A DNA stretch of 64,000 nt from Nitrospira sp. (lineage in GTDB: Bacteria > Nitrospirota > Nitrospiria > Nitrospirales > Nitrospiraceae). Location: positions 62,001-126,000 of the forward strand of contig VOPR01000014.1 in the NCBI GenBank assembly GCA_009594995.1. Reading direction: 5' to 3'. Below the pieces are notes generated by a model. It worked only from the letters and a program-made list of their open reading frames with translations, was not told the DNA's origin and searched no databases. Below are positions 1 through 8,253 of this stretch, piece after piece. Positions within the stretch are counted from its first letter, which is position 1. The number at the start of each line of letters is the position of its first letter. Position numbers and translations under genes: made by a program.

Positions 1-1362
1 CGTCGGAGGAATGACGATGGCCAGATCTTCAACCTGCTCCCCAGGCAGAGGTGCCTGGCTCGAAGGCGCGTGAGCCATTGATTGGCTGCCAGCCTCTCCT
101 CGCACCTCAATGATGGGGGGCACCGCTTCAACAGGCGAAGCCGCTACCGGTTCCGACTCAACGGGCACCGAGACCGCCTGTTCCGGCACCGATGATTCCT
201 GGATCACAGATGCGGGAGGAATCACGACGGCGACCTCTTCGACCTGATCCCATGGCATAGGGGCCGGGCTCGAAGGAGCTTGAGCAATCGGATGGCCACC
301 ATCGGCCTCGGCTAACATCCCGATCGCGGGCTGGGACTCCACCGCAACCGACGGAGTGGGCGATTCAGCCTCCCCTATCGAGGTGGAAAGCAGGTCGGTT
401 ACCGATGTCTCACTGTGTGTCACGGTCCTGGCCGGCTCTTCCACTGACGCCATTGAAGATGGCGTGGCTTCAGCAAGAACCTGAGGTTCCGGCCCCGTGT
501 ACGAGATCGATCCGTCGGGAGCCGAACTTTGACCCAGCGAAGTATCCTGGTGGCCGTCTGCTGCGACCGCCTCGACCGGCAATGCCGGGGCAACAACCGG
601 CTCGCTGACCTCCACCGCTGGCTCTACCGCTGAAACAGGCGCTTCTGGGGCAATGGACGCGGCTGCAGGCGACTCCACCTGCTCCCAGGGCATGGTGACG
701 GTATTGTCGACAACGGCGTCCGGCCCCGCTGCAGCCTGGGGGGCGTCACTTTCCAAGGCGGGAGCGGCAGGCTGAGGACTGGCCTGTAACACTTGCCCTG
801 TGACCGTATCGAACATCGCCGCAAAGCGGAATGCGACGGGACTTCCAGGTGCAATCGAACGAATCCGTGCAAAGAGGTCGCTGGGATGGTTCGGCTTCTC
901 GGTATCTGGATCTTCGAGCAAGACCTCAACCGCCTTGCCGTACTCGGCGACCGCCGCCATGACGTCGCCCTTCTCCTCATAGACGCGTCCCAGCATTTCC
1001 AGAAAAGGCACATACCGGGGGCCCGCCGTCAGGTATTCCCGCAGGAGCGATTCCGCCAGCCAATAGTCCTGCCGCTCCATGGCCTCGCGAGCCAGGGATT
1101 CGAAGGCCGTCCTGGCGCTCATGAGGCTGCCGAGGCGGAGGTGGAGGGTGGCGAAGAGACGCCGGGCTTCTGCATTGAGGGGGTCAAGTGCGAGCAGGTC
1201 CTTGAGCGCAGAGGACGCACGGCCATACTTGCCGGCGTTCATTTGCGTAATCGCATCTTCGAGCAGCGCCGACTTCTTGTTGTAGCCGATGCTGCCCTTT
1301 TTCTGGACCTTGGGAGGCGATTTTTTATCGGATTTCAGAGGAGGTTTTTTATCGGATCGCAC
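1..1362 (-). CDS. TPR-like protein with Pro/Val/Glu-rich repeats (C-terminus cut by window edge)
   Basis: The reading frame is open from a GTG at 1362 to the first base of the window (454 codons), so the C-terminus is missing. An in-frame TAG sits just upstream, which makes GTG the earliest start. The first 20 residues are very basic, with a doubled SDKK(P/S)P unit. Residues about 25-160 are alpha-helical and read like tetratricopeptide units (alternating small and large residues, e.g. LLALDPLNAEARRLFATLH). The rest is low-complexity Pro/Val/Glu/Ala sequence with a recurring P-W-(E/D)-Q-V-E motif. The domain pattern suggests a scaffold protein. No signal peptide or membrane segment is seen. 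Function unknown. Confidence 0.75.
   Translation of the reverse strand, partial: MRSDKKPPLKSDKKSPPKVQKKGSIGYNKKSALLEDAITQMNAGKYGRASSALKDLLALDPLNAEARRLFATLHLRLGSLMSARTAFESLAREAMERQDYWLAESLLREYLTAGPRYVPFLEMLGRVYEEKGDVMAAVAEYGKAVEVLLEDPDTEKPNHPSDLFARIRSIAPGSPVAFRFAAMFDTVTGQVLQASPQPAAPALESDAPQAAAGPDAVVDNTVTMPWEQVESPAAASIAPEAPVSAVEPAVEVSEPVVAPALPVEAVAADGHQDTSLGQSSAPDGSISYTGPEPQVLAEATPSSMASVEEPARTVTHSETSVTDLLSTSIGEAESPTPSVAVESQPAIGMLAEADGGHPIAQAPSSPAPMPWDQVEEVAVVIPPASVIQESSVPEQAVSVPVESEPVAASPVEAVPPIIEVRGEAGSQSMAHAPSSQAPLPGEQVEDLAIVIPPT
5..300 (-). repeat. Two copies of a 70-residue coding repeat
   Basis: The stretch from 5 to about 90 recurs at 215 to 300 with an offset of exactly 210 bases (70 codons). 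Both copies encode a run like P-x-(D/E)-Q-V-E-(D/E)-x-A-(I/V)-V-I-P-P. A third, shorter copy of the motif (PWEQVES) is encoded further upstream in the same gene, near 690. Further copies may lie beyond the window edge. Confidence 0.75.
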
Positions 1363-1911
1363 TGTGTAACCCTACAGCATTACGAGCATTTAGGCCCAGA
1401 GACCACCGTGATTTCACCACAGCGATCGCATCGAACCAGCGCGGCCCCCAACGGCGGCAGCAGGAGCATAGTCAGGAAAAAGTAAGGGAAGTGCCTTGGC
1501 CACAAGTATGGTCCTCATCTGAGCCATCGTGCACAGAGGCCTGACATGTCGGCCGCCCATCCCTGAAGGCCCGAGGATCCGACACAGCCATGTGTTTATC
1601 CTTTTCGGCAGTTCTCGGCTCGATCTTGATTAGGGATTCTCCTGTGCCGGTTCTGACACAGAAGCGGAGACGCGAGCCTCTGAACCGGCAAGACTGCCAC
1701 GTCCCATACTCGGAAGCCCATGGCAGCGTCTTTAACCGATTCCCCGGCAAATTCCTGAGGGAGAGCCCTTCATCTAGGAATCTCAGACCGGGCAGGCTGG
1801 AAACTGGGGAGGGCTTGCAGGCTGGTGAGGATGCGTGGCAAACCGACAGACAGGTATTTTACCCGCCACCGCGAGTTCCGTATACTGCGTCCAGGGAGTG
1901 TCTCACCGACC
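1363..1911. other. 549-base intergenic region
   Basis: The region lies between two divergent genes. Reading frames on both strands lack convincing ribosome sites, codon pattern or family motifs. I see no tRNA, SRP or RNase P signature and no clear terminator. It probably holds the promoters of both flanking genes, but I cannot place them. Confidence 0.4.
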
Positions 1912-2736
1912 ATGCGCCGCATCCTCATCTTCACAGACCTGGACGGGAGCCTGCTCGACGCCGCGACTTACTCGTATGAAGCCGCCACCGAAGCCCTGGC
2001 CGCCATACGCAACCTCAACGCGCCGCTCATCCTGGTCTCGAGCAAGACCCGTGCTGAAATGGAGCCGCTTCGTCTTCGTCTGCACAATCGTCACCCCTTT
2101 ATTGTCGAAAATGGCGGAGCCCTGTTTGTTCCCCACGGCTCCTTCCCCTTCCCGCTGGAACAGTCAGCGCTCTGCGGCGCCTATCAGGTCGTCCAGATCG
2201 GAACCTCGTACGACCGGCTTCGGTCGGCGCTGGGGGAAATCAGCCGGGAACTGGGTTGTCGGTTGAAGGGATTCGGGGATTTCTCCCTTGAAGAGGTGGC
2301 TCAACGCACGGGATTGTCACCCGCCGAGGCCTTCCTGGCGACACAACGTGAGTATGATGAGCCATTTGTCGTTGAGGGAAATTGCGTCAGGTGGCAGCAC
2401 CTGCTCGAAGCGGCGGAAACACGCGGCCTGCGCTGCACGCGCGGGGGCCGCTTCTACCATTTGATGGGAGCGAATGATAAGGGGATCGCGAGCCAACGGC
2501 TCATTTCGTGGTACAGACGATTAGCACAGAACGACGGGCATACGCTGGTGACGGTCGGCCTCGGAGATAGTCTCAACGACCTCCCCATGCTGGAAGTCGT
2601 GGACTATCCCATCCTGGTCAGGAAACCGGATGGCTCCTACGACCCGGACGTGCACCTTCCCCACCTCATCCGCGCCGACGGAGTCGGCCCCGTGGGATGG
2701 AACCGCAGCCTCATTGATCTTTTGTCGAGCTGGTGA
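1912..2736 (+). CDS. mpgP: Mannosyl/glucosyl-3-phosphoglycerate phosphatase (HAD-IIB)
   Basis: This phosphatase is expected to remove phosphate from mannosyl- or glucosyl-3-phosphoglycerate, the last step in making the osmolyte mannosylglycerate or glucosylglycerate. HAD motif I is FTDLDGSLLD close to the N-terminus. Motif II is LVSSKT. The late acidic motif is GLGDSLNDLPML followed by the family-typical VRKPDGSYD. The ATG at 1912 is preferred to one 29 codons upstream because motif I then begins at residue 5, as in the family; the protein is then 274 residues, about the normal length. It faces gpgS (3826-5127) across two intervening genes, which supports the glucosyl substrate. Sugar specificity cannot be read from sequence. 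Confidence 0.85.
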   Translation: MRRILIFTDLDGSLLDAATYSYEAATEALAAIRNLNAPLILVSSKTRAEMEPLRLRLHNRHPFIVENGGALFVPHGSFPFPLEQSALCGAYQVVQIGTSYDRLRSALGEISRELGCRLKGFGDFSLEEVAQRTGLSPAEAFLATQREYDEPFVVEGNCVRWQHLLEAAETRGLRCTRGGRFYHLMGANDKGIASQRLISWYRRLAQNDGHTLVTVGLGDSLNDLPMLEVVDYPILVRKPDGSYDPDVHLPHLIRADGVGPVGWNRSLIDLLSSW

Positions 2737-2794
2737 CGGTCGGCTGACGGACATTCCGGCATCACCCTGCGCCAACGCTGCAATGGTCGATGCA

Positions 2795-3061
2795 TCATTG
2801 CCCCTTCGGTAACACGATCACACGCCGCCTGGATTGAAGACCTGCCAAAAGGCCGCCGGCAAACCCCAACCCGACGGCAAATGCCACGAGCCCCAAGAGG
2901 GAGCGATTGAACACGAACGGGCTCTGGCGCCGATGCGGGTAACGGGGCACAGCGGCTTCGCCACCCAACCAGCGGCGCGCCTTGGCTTCACCATCGGCGT
3001 CCGAAATTTTATTGATCATAGCTCGTCCTTTGTCATCCACCCATTCAGATACTTCAGCCAT
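2795..3061 (-). CDS. Small single-pass membrane protein, function unknown
   Basis: The 88-residue protein has a soluble N-terminal half rich in charged residues and one hydrophobic segment at about residues 53-75 (LLGLVAFAVGLGFAGGLLAG), ending in a basic tail. Its ATG overlaps the stop of the mechanosensitive-channel-like gene in a TAATG junction, so translation is probably coupled. That arrangement is the main evidence that it is real and suggests a partner of the channel-like protein. No family recognised. Confidence 0.7.
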   Translation of the reverse strand: MAEVSEWVDDKGRAMINKISDADGEAKARRWLGGEAAVPRYPHRRQSPFVFNRSLLGLVAFAVGLGFAGGLLAGLQSRRRVIVLPKGQ

Positions 3062-3768
3062 TATAGGTGCCGTAAGTCATCAGGCGCACCCTCTCGCGTA
3101 CGGACCGACAGTCCGCGCTCAAGGTAGTCTTTGGCCAAATCTTTTGCGCCCAACCCGAATGCGATCGCCCCGGCCATGACGATGCCTCCCAAGGTAATAC
3201 CAAAGCCGACGACCACGATGTTCTGCGCGATACCCAGCTGCTCCAACGCCATGGCCACGGCCAGCAATTGAATTCCCCATCGCGAGCAGGTTGCCACCAG
3301 GCGCGCCGGAGGGAGTCCTGCATTGACCGCGGCGATCAGCACGGCCTGGGATACGAAGTTGGACAACAGCCAGCCGGCCACCAGGATAAGGCCGGCCGTC
3401 ACCAAATGCGGTACATAGGCGAGGAACGACTTGGCAAAATCATTGATCGGCTGGAGATTGAGCGCGCCCAATGCGGCGACCGTCGCAAAAATCATCACCA
3501 ACCAATAGGCCGCTTGCCCCACCAATCGCGACGGGTCAGTCTTCACCCCGCCGCGCAACAATGCGCCGGTCACGCCCAGTCGATCAAACAACCGATCCAG
3601 TCCGATCACGCGCAACAGGCGCTCCAGCGCCTGACTGGCCGTCCAGGCCACCACCAGACCTGCAAAGAAAATGATGGACATGGCCAGAAGGCTCGGCAGC
3701 ACCGCAAGCACCTGCCGCGCCATCAGCTCCAGGGGGTCGAGCAGACCCTTCTCAAAAAATTCCTTCAT
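3061..3768 (-). CDS. Mechanosensitive-channel-like membrane protein (conserved TM helix repeats)
   Basis: The 235-residue protein has about five hydrophobic segments. Two internal stretches (around residues 25-60 and 110-150) resemble the conserved TM-helix repeat found in MscS-related and archaeal/bacterial channel-like proteins. A later VGFGITLGGIVMAGAIAFGLG stretch resembles the MscS pore-helix region, rich in Gly and Ala. The large cytoplasmic beta domain of true MscS is absent. The start has a good ribosome site (GGAGGAGGG). It lies 57 bases downstream of gpgS in the same direction. A role in releasing osmolyte or sensing membrane tension is inferred from this context and not shown. Confidence 0.8.
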   Translation of the reverse strand: MKEFFEKGLLDPLELMARQVLAVLPSLLAMSIIFFAGLVVAWTASQALERLLRVIGLDRLFDRLGVTGALLRGGVKTDPSRLVGQAAYWLVMIFATVAALGALNLQPINDFAKSFLAYVPHLVTAGLILVAGWLLSNFVSQAVLIAAVNAGLPPARLVATCSRWGIQLLAVAMALEQLGIAQNIVVVGFGITLGGIVMAGAIAFGLGAKDLAKDYLERGLSVRTREGAPDDLRHL

Positions 3769-3825
3769 ACTTCCCTCCTCCGGCCTGAACTACAGCCTGC
3801 CTTCAGATGGATCGACTCACGAACA

Positions 3826-5127
3826 CTAACCGACATGAGGCTCATTCCAGCGCGCGACCAGATAGGACTTATCCTTCTCAAAGGCCTGGCAGAGTGCTTC
3901 GATGCGGCCCTCGGCTTCGCTCGATGTAAGCCCTTGCGTATCCAACACGAACGAGGCGGTCCGCCCCAGATACAAGGGCGTGAAGGCCTTTAACACGTGA
4001 TCCAGCGGCAACACACGATTGCGATAGGCTACAGCCGCGTCATAGACAACCCGCGCCCACAGGCTGTCGGCAATCCGAAAGTCCTGCAAAGAACAGGTGC
4101 CCAACGGCCGCAGGCTCTGTCTGGTCCCCGGAGCGAGAATCTGATCCCAGATCGTGCCCAGATCGCTCAGCCCCTGCCGAAACGTGCTGATCATACGATC
4201 GACGTTGACATTGACCGGTTCAACGCCCACTTCGTACTGAAATCCGAACAACGGCACGGCGTTTGACCCGTCGCTCTTGCCCCACACTGAATAGTGATCT
4301 TCCATCAAGGCGAACACCGCGCCGAGTACCTGCACTAGCATGGCCGAGAGGTCCGCCGCCGGATCTTTGGGGTTGTGGATCTTGGCGCCAAGAAAACTTT
4401 GACAGACCCGCGCTCCGCTCGCGATGGCTTCCGTGGTCATCCAGATATCGATGCCAAACTTCGCCACCTCCGACTCCCACACATGCTTGTCCAGATAGTG
4501 TTGAGCCAGCTGACCTGAAAATCCGAAATCTCCGCCGATAGGCTGCCTGATCCGGTGACCATAGAGCGTGCGCGTCAGCGGATACACAATGCTGTTTGTA
4601 ATGGTGCCGTCATACTTGTGGCGCAGGTAGTAGGGTGCGACATAGTCGAACCCTTGCTCGAACACCGGACTCACCAGGAGTTCAATCCACTCCGGGGTAA
4701 TGCTCCGCAAATCGGAATCCACCACGGCACAGGCTTTGGCTTTCAACCGGCGCGCGATCTCGAAAATGGTGCGAAAGGCGCTCCCCTTTCCAGGGATACC
4801 GTGGTACGGAGTAATGATTTTATGAAGCGAGCTTTGCTGGTCGCCGATAAAAAGCGTTTTCAGATCGACCACGGCCTGCGCCACCACCTGCTGCGTGCCG
4901 TCCGTCGAGCCGCCGTCTGAATTCACCAGGACGGCGCGCGCTTCCGGAAAATATTTGGCCAAGCCGGCGCTCACCGCTTTGACGACGTGACCGATCGTCT
5001 CAACATTGTTGAAGCTGGGAATGCCGACCAGAATATCCGTATGGGCAAATTGGTCGACCTGCGCCTCGGTTTCAGGCGTCAGCGGGGTCGTATGGGCAGC
5101 ATCAGGAATGAGGGGACCAGGCGTCAT
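3826..5127 (-). CDS. gpgS: Glucosyl-3-phosphoglycerate synthase (GT81-type glycosyltransferase)
   Basis: The 433-residue GT-A glycosyltransferase is expected to move glucose (or another hexose) from a nucleotide sugar to 3-phosphoglycerate, the first step of glucosylglycerate synthesis. Visible motifs are the opening DILVGIPSFNN, the NSDGGSTDGT nucleotide-binding segment and VVDSDLRSITPEW, which carries the DxD-like metal site. The IGGDFGFSGQLA stretch is also typical of the family. Length fits GpgS-like enzymes. The gene heads an operon with the channel-like and small membrane proteins and lies opposite the matching phosphatase. The donor sugar is unproven. Confidence 0.85.
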   Translation of the reverse strand: MTPGPLIPDAAHTTPLTPETEAQVDQFAHTDILVGIPSFNNVETIGHVVKAVSAGLAKYFPEARAVLVNSDGGSTDGTQQVVAQAVVDLKTLFIGDQQSSLHKIITPYHGIPGKGSAFRTIFEIARRLKAKACAVVDSDLRSITPEWIELLVSPVFEQGFDYVAPYYLRHKYDGTITNSIVYPLTRTLYGHRIRQPIGGDFGFSGQLAQHYLDKHVWESEVAKFGIDIWMTTEAIASGARVCQSFLGAKIHNPKDPAADLSAMLVQVLGAVFALMEDHYSVWGKSDGSNAVPLFGFQYEVGVEPVNVNVDRMISTFRQGLSDLGTIWDQILAPGTRQSLRPLGTCSLQDFRIADSLWARVVYDAAVAYRNRVLPLDHVLKAFTPLYLGRTASFVLDTQGLTSSEAEGRIEALCQAFEKDKSYLVARWNEPHVG

Positions 5128-5465
5128 ACGTCAATCTCGCACGCCTCCGCCCCGGAAAAACTGTTAGGACATGACCGAACTGGACTGGGGGAAAGGCCGG
5201 TGTGTGTGACAATGTGTCTAAGCTAAGAGACACCATCTTGCCCAACGATGTCAAGCAATTCGGTCTCGACATCGCCACACACGTGCCTCAGTTATTCCGA
5301 CTATGCGCCGCCGGACAACGCAGACTGGCAACCACTGTCCGTCCCATAACACGAGCGAATACCCGATGGGATGGAAAACATAACGGCTGGATCACATTTC
5401 AGTGGACCATACACAGGGATGCGAGGAGGAGGGAGCAGCATCAAGCGGGGAAATCGACGGTACGA
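5128..5465. other. 338-base intergenic region
   Basis: It lies between the gpgS start and the end of the first PilZ gene, both on the minus strand. It should contain the gpgS promoter. I see no convincing ORF, hairpin or repeat. Confidence 0.4.
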
Positions 5466-5831
5466 CTATCCGGCATCAGAAATCACGATCTGTTCTTTTC
5501 GATCCGTACTGAACACAGGCACTGTCGCGTGAGCACTGACGAAGTCGTTTAAGCGCAGTTGATCATCGGCGTCCATGAGGATGGGATCGACTCCCAACCG
5601 CGAGTCACTCGCCCAGCGGATCGTGGCGAGTCTCACGGAGAGAGGCTTGGGCTGTCCCGGAATATGCAGATGCAATTGAAGCAGGTCCCCGGCTTGCAAC
5701 CCTTTGAGTCCGGTTCGCGACCATCCCGGAATCGAGAGATCAAGCATCCGGCCGTTCCAGACCAGCAGACCGTCTTCGGAACGTGAGCCGGTACACTCGA
5801 CGATAAAACGTGGGCGATTCTGTTGTTCCAT
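5466..5831 (-). CDS. PilZ-domain protein with degenerate N-terminal arginine motif
   Basis: The 121-residue protein is a single PilZ-like beta-barrel, the domain family that binds cyclic di-GMP. The second half of the ligand motif is present as DLSIPGW. The first half (RxxxR) is degraded to NRPRF, so nucleotide binding is doubtful. Two ATGs are adjacent at 5834 and 5831, directly after GGAGGA; the second has the better spacing. It is the last of three PilZ proteins in a row on this strand (next at 6023 and 6524). Confidence 0.8.
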   Translation of the reverse strand: MEQQNRPRFIVECTGSRSEDGLLVWNGRMLDLSIPGWSRTGLKGLQAGDLLQLHLHIPGQPKPLSVRLATIRWASDSRLGVDPILMDADDQLRLNDFVSAHATVPVFSTDRKEQIVISDAG

Positions 5832-6022
5832 CATTCCTCCAAACAAACGCCTCGGCAGGATATGAAAAACAACAGATTGCGGGATAGTCCCCGAAAGTGG
5901 GGGATCCCTCAGGCAGCGCACGTACGTTTCATAAGGGGGCGAAGACGTCGCAGAGCAGGTGCACGAACTCAAGATGGAACCGAACGGGAACGCACAATGA
6001 GAGAAAGGAAAGATGCAGCTGA

Positions 6023-6400
6023 TTAGGCGACGCGGGGGGAATCTGCCGATTTCAAGACGGAATCGACAAACCGGTGGATACGCGCTTCGGCAGCCGCAGT
6101 CATTCTGACAGTTTCAAGCCCGAAGACGCGGTCTTTCACCCACTTCACAGTGACACCCTCAACGTCGATCGCTTTGGGCTGATCAGGCAAAAAGACGCGC
6201 AGCGTCAGCTTCATGCCCACCGTAACCGGCTTATCTCCGTCAATCCGCCAGCCCTTGACGGAAAGATCACACACCTTGCCTGTTCCGACCAGCCCCTCCC
6301 CCAAATAGTAGAGGAAGCAGCTGACGGGGACGCGGGAATGCGAGCGAGACGTCTGTGACTTGGCCATGATTGTGAGGGAGGGGATGCGCACCACGCGCAT
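6023..6400 (-). CDS. PilZ-domain protein (second of three)
   Basis: Single-domain PilZ protein of 125 residues, or 114 if it begins at the internal ATG at 6367 (MAKSQTS). The upstream ATG has a GAGG three bases before it, while the internal one has no purine-rich site, so I kept the longer form. Both halves of the cyclic-di-GMP motif are present: RSHSR and DLSVKGW. The YYLGEG and VKWVKDR-x-GLE segments align with the same places in its neighbour at 6524. It probably acts as a cytosolic receptor that passes the signal to a partner. Confidence 0.8.
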   Translation of the reverse strand: MRVVRIPSLTIMAKSQTSRSHSRVPVSCFLYYLGEGLVGTGKVCDLSVKGWRIDGDKPVTVGMKLTLRVFLPDQPKAIDVEGVTVKWVKDRVFGLETVRMTAAAEARIHRFVDSVLKSADSPRVA

Positions 6401-6523
6401 CAGCCTCGACGATAGTTCAGTCTACTCAACTTGCAGGAAATGACCAAGCACATTTTGGATCCCGGCAGGACGAAGGAATCCCATCGCTGGACTGAAGTTG
6501 AGAACATGGCATAGGGGTGGGAA

Positions 6524-6898
6524 CTAGACTAACGCGGTCACGAACTGCTCCAGTCGGGCCTGCTCATCCGCTTTGATCGCATGGACTTCAATGCCGAACT
6601 CTTGGCCCCGGGACCAGCGGACGATCGCACGGTCGACAAACACCGTGGGGTGTGGACCGGGGAGAAAGATGCACAGGGTGACTATCGTCCCGGGCTCAAC
6701 CGGATGCGTCCCATCGACACGCCATCCGTTGAGGGAAAGATTCCAGGCAATCCCGCTTCCCTGGAACGCATCGCAGGAATAATAGACTGAACACTGGACA
6801 GGAAAACGTCGAAACGATCGCACATGGAAGGAGGTGCCGACAGTAGCAGGGGCACGATGCGGAACCGACGGAACGAGCTGTTTGTTGCCACCAGTCAT
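6524..6898 (-). CDS. PilZ-domain protein (third of three)
   Basis: The ATG at 6898 follows GAGGACACG and gives 124 residues; the longer open frame would run into tRNA-His and is rejected. The protein is one PilZ domain with RSFRR and NLSLNGW, both halves of the cyclic-di-GMP site. It shares FP/VPV-x-C-x-x-YY and the W-S/V-x-G/D-x-x-FG(I/L)E pattern with the 6023 protein, which indicates tandem duplication. The first few residues after the start are a disordered Gly/Asn/Pro-rich leader. Confidence 0.82.
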   Translation of the reverse strand: MTGGNKQLVPSVPHRAPATVGTSFHVRSFRRFPVQCSVYYSCDAFQGSGIAWNLSLNGWRVDGTHPVEPGTIVTLCIFLPGPHPTVFVDRAIVRWSRGQEFGIEVHAIKADEQARLEQFVTALV

Positions 6899-6934
6899 CG
6901 TGTCCTCACCCAAAATCCGTGCGTCTACGATTGT

Positions 6935-7012
6935 TGGGGTGAGTGACGGGTTTCGAACCCGCGACCTCCGGATCCACAATCCGGCGCTCTAACCAACTGA
7001 GCTACACCCACC
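6935..7012 (-). tRNA. tRNA-His (GTG)
   Basis: Read on the minus strand, the gene starts with the extra G(-1) typical of tRNA-His, then a seven-base acceptor stem GTGGGTG pairing with CACTCAC, including one G-U pair. The anticodon loop is TTGTGGA (anticodon GTG). The T arm is GCGGG-TTCGAAA-CCCGT. A CCA end is encoded. All four stems form. The first PilZ gene downstream starts about 37 bases after the tRNA. Confidence 0.97.
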
Positions 7013-7141
7013 ACTCTAGTGCCAACAGGGAACGCGCATCTTAACAAACCCTAGAGAACAGTCGCAACCGCCCAGACATCTCTCTCCGACCCCGCAGAAT
7101 ATTCGTCCCAGAGAGGCCTACCGGAGGGACCGTCTGTCTCG

Positions 7142-7861
7142 TTATGTTCCCCGACGATCGAACGCCGCTTGCATTTCCGTCAGGATCGCTGCCGCAGCCG
7201 CCGGAGGATCCTGAGCGTCACGGATGGGACGGCCAATGACCAGATAGTCTGCACCGGCGGCAATGGTTTGAGTCGGCGTCGTCACACGGGCATGATCGTC
7301 CGTGGAGTTTCCTGCCGGCCTGACCCCGGGAGTGACGATGACCAGATTCGGTCCGACCTTGGCACGAATCGCTTCCGGCTCCTCCCCGGACGCCACCACG
7401 CCGTCGCACCCCACCTCTGCCGCCAACATAGCCCGGGCCGTGACCAAATCCCGGACGCTCCGCTGAATACCCATTTCCCGCAAGTCTTCCCCGTCAAAAT
7501 TGGTGAGCACCGTCACTGCCAGCAACTTGAGATTGGACTGCCCTCGGCCCTGCACGGCCGCAAGCAAGGCCTTTCGGTTTGCATGGATCGTCAGGAAGGT
7601 GGCACCCATAGCGGCGACTCGCGCCGTCGCGCGTCGAACGGTCTCCTCAATATCGAGGAACTTGAGGTCGAGGAACACTTGCTTCCCACGATCGACCAGC
7701 TTGCGCACAATGTCGGGGCCTGCCACCGTATAGAGCTCCAGCCCCACCTTCACAAACCGCACCTGATCCCCCATCCGATCAACTAACGCATCCGCCTCCG
7801 CAGCGGAAGGGACATCCAGCGCGACAATCAATCGATCTCGTGCATCAATTCGCGTCATCAT
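7142..7861 (-). CDS. pyrF: Orotidine 5'-phosphate decarboxylase
   Basis: PyrF decarboxylates OMP to UMP, the last step of de novo pyrimidine synthesis. The opening LIVALDVPS, the catalytic DLKFLDIEETV (Asp-x-Lys-x-x-Asp with Thr) and the C-terminal YLVIGRPI phosphate-binding segment are all present. The ATG at 7861 (or the adjacent one at 7858) is preceded by GAGGG, giving about 239 residues, normal for the family. It is divergent from rpsT and seems to be a single-gene unit. Confidence 0.95.
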   Translation of the reverse strand: MMTRIDARDRLIVALDVPSAAEADALVDRMGDQVRFVKVGLELYTVAGPDIVRKLVDRGKQVFLDLKFLDIEETVRRATARVAAMGATFLTIHANRKALLAAVQGRGQSNLKLLAVTVLTNFDGEDLREMGIQRSVRDLVTARAMLAAEVGCDGVVASGEEPEAIRAKVGPNLVIVTPGVRPAGNSTDDHARVTTPTQTIAAGADYLVIGRPIRDAQDPPAAAAAILTEMQAAFDRRGT

Positions 7862-7919
7862 AATTACGCCCTCGATACCTGGAATCATCCAGGAAACCGG
7901 CCGACTCCTTTCAGTGTCC

Positions 7920-7949
7920 TTGACCTGCCTTCTCCACCTATGCTACAAG
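7920..7949 (+). promoter_or_regulatory. Predicted sigma70-like promoter of rpsT
   Basis: TTGACC at 7920-7925 and TACAAG at 7944-7949 are separated by 18 bases and lie about 28 bases before the rpsT start. Found by eye, no score computed. Confidence 0.45.
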
Positions 7950-7977
7950 CTCAGGCTTTGAACGTAGGAGAATCCGT

Positions 7978-8253
7978 ATGCCTGTTGTACACAAATCCAC
8001 GATTCGACGTGCTCGTCAATCTGAGAAGCGCCGCTTGCGCAATCGCGCCACCATCAGCGCGGTCCGGAGCATCCTCCGCAAGGTTCAGGATGCGATCGCG
8101 GCCAAGAAGCCGGATGAAGCGAAAGCCACCTTGCGTGATGCCACTGCGGCCCTGAGCAAGGCCGTGACCAAAGGCGTCCTCAAGCCCAACACGGCCTCGC
8201 GCCGCGTGTCCCGCCTCGCTGTGCGGGTGAACGCCATCACCGCTTCCGCGTAA
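7978..8253 (+). CDS. rpsT: 30S ribosomal protein S20
   Basis: A 91-residue, strongly basic helical protein that binds 16S rRNA in the small subunit. The KSTIRRARQSEKRRLRNRA-type N-terminus, the KAVTKGVLKPNTASRR segment and the closing RLAVRVNAI are standard for S20. TAGGAG lies seven bases before the ATG. The 3' end overlaps the end of holA, on the other strand, by 17 bases. Confidence 0.97.
   Translation: MPVVHKSTIRRARQSEKRRLRNRATISAVRSILRKVQDAIAAKKPDEAKATLRDATAALSKAVTKGVLKPNTASRRVSRLAVRVNAITASA

Noticed and set aside
624..1485. Open frames on both strands (624-1013 minus, 793-1485 plus)
   Set aside because: They are out of frame with the 1-1362 gene, which shows the repeat pattern and continuous codon use. 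The predicted proteins are arginine-rich and unlike any family.
1472..1750. 92-residue minus-strand frame in the intergenic region
   Set aside because: No ribosome site, no family match and no codon bias. Left as non-coding.
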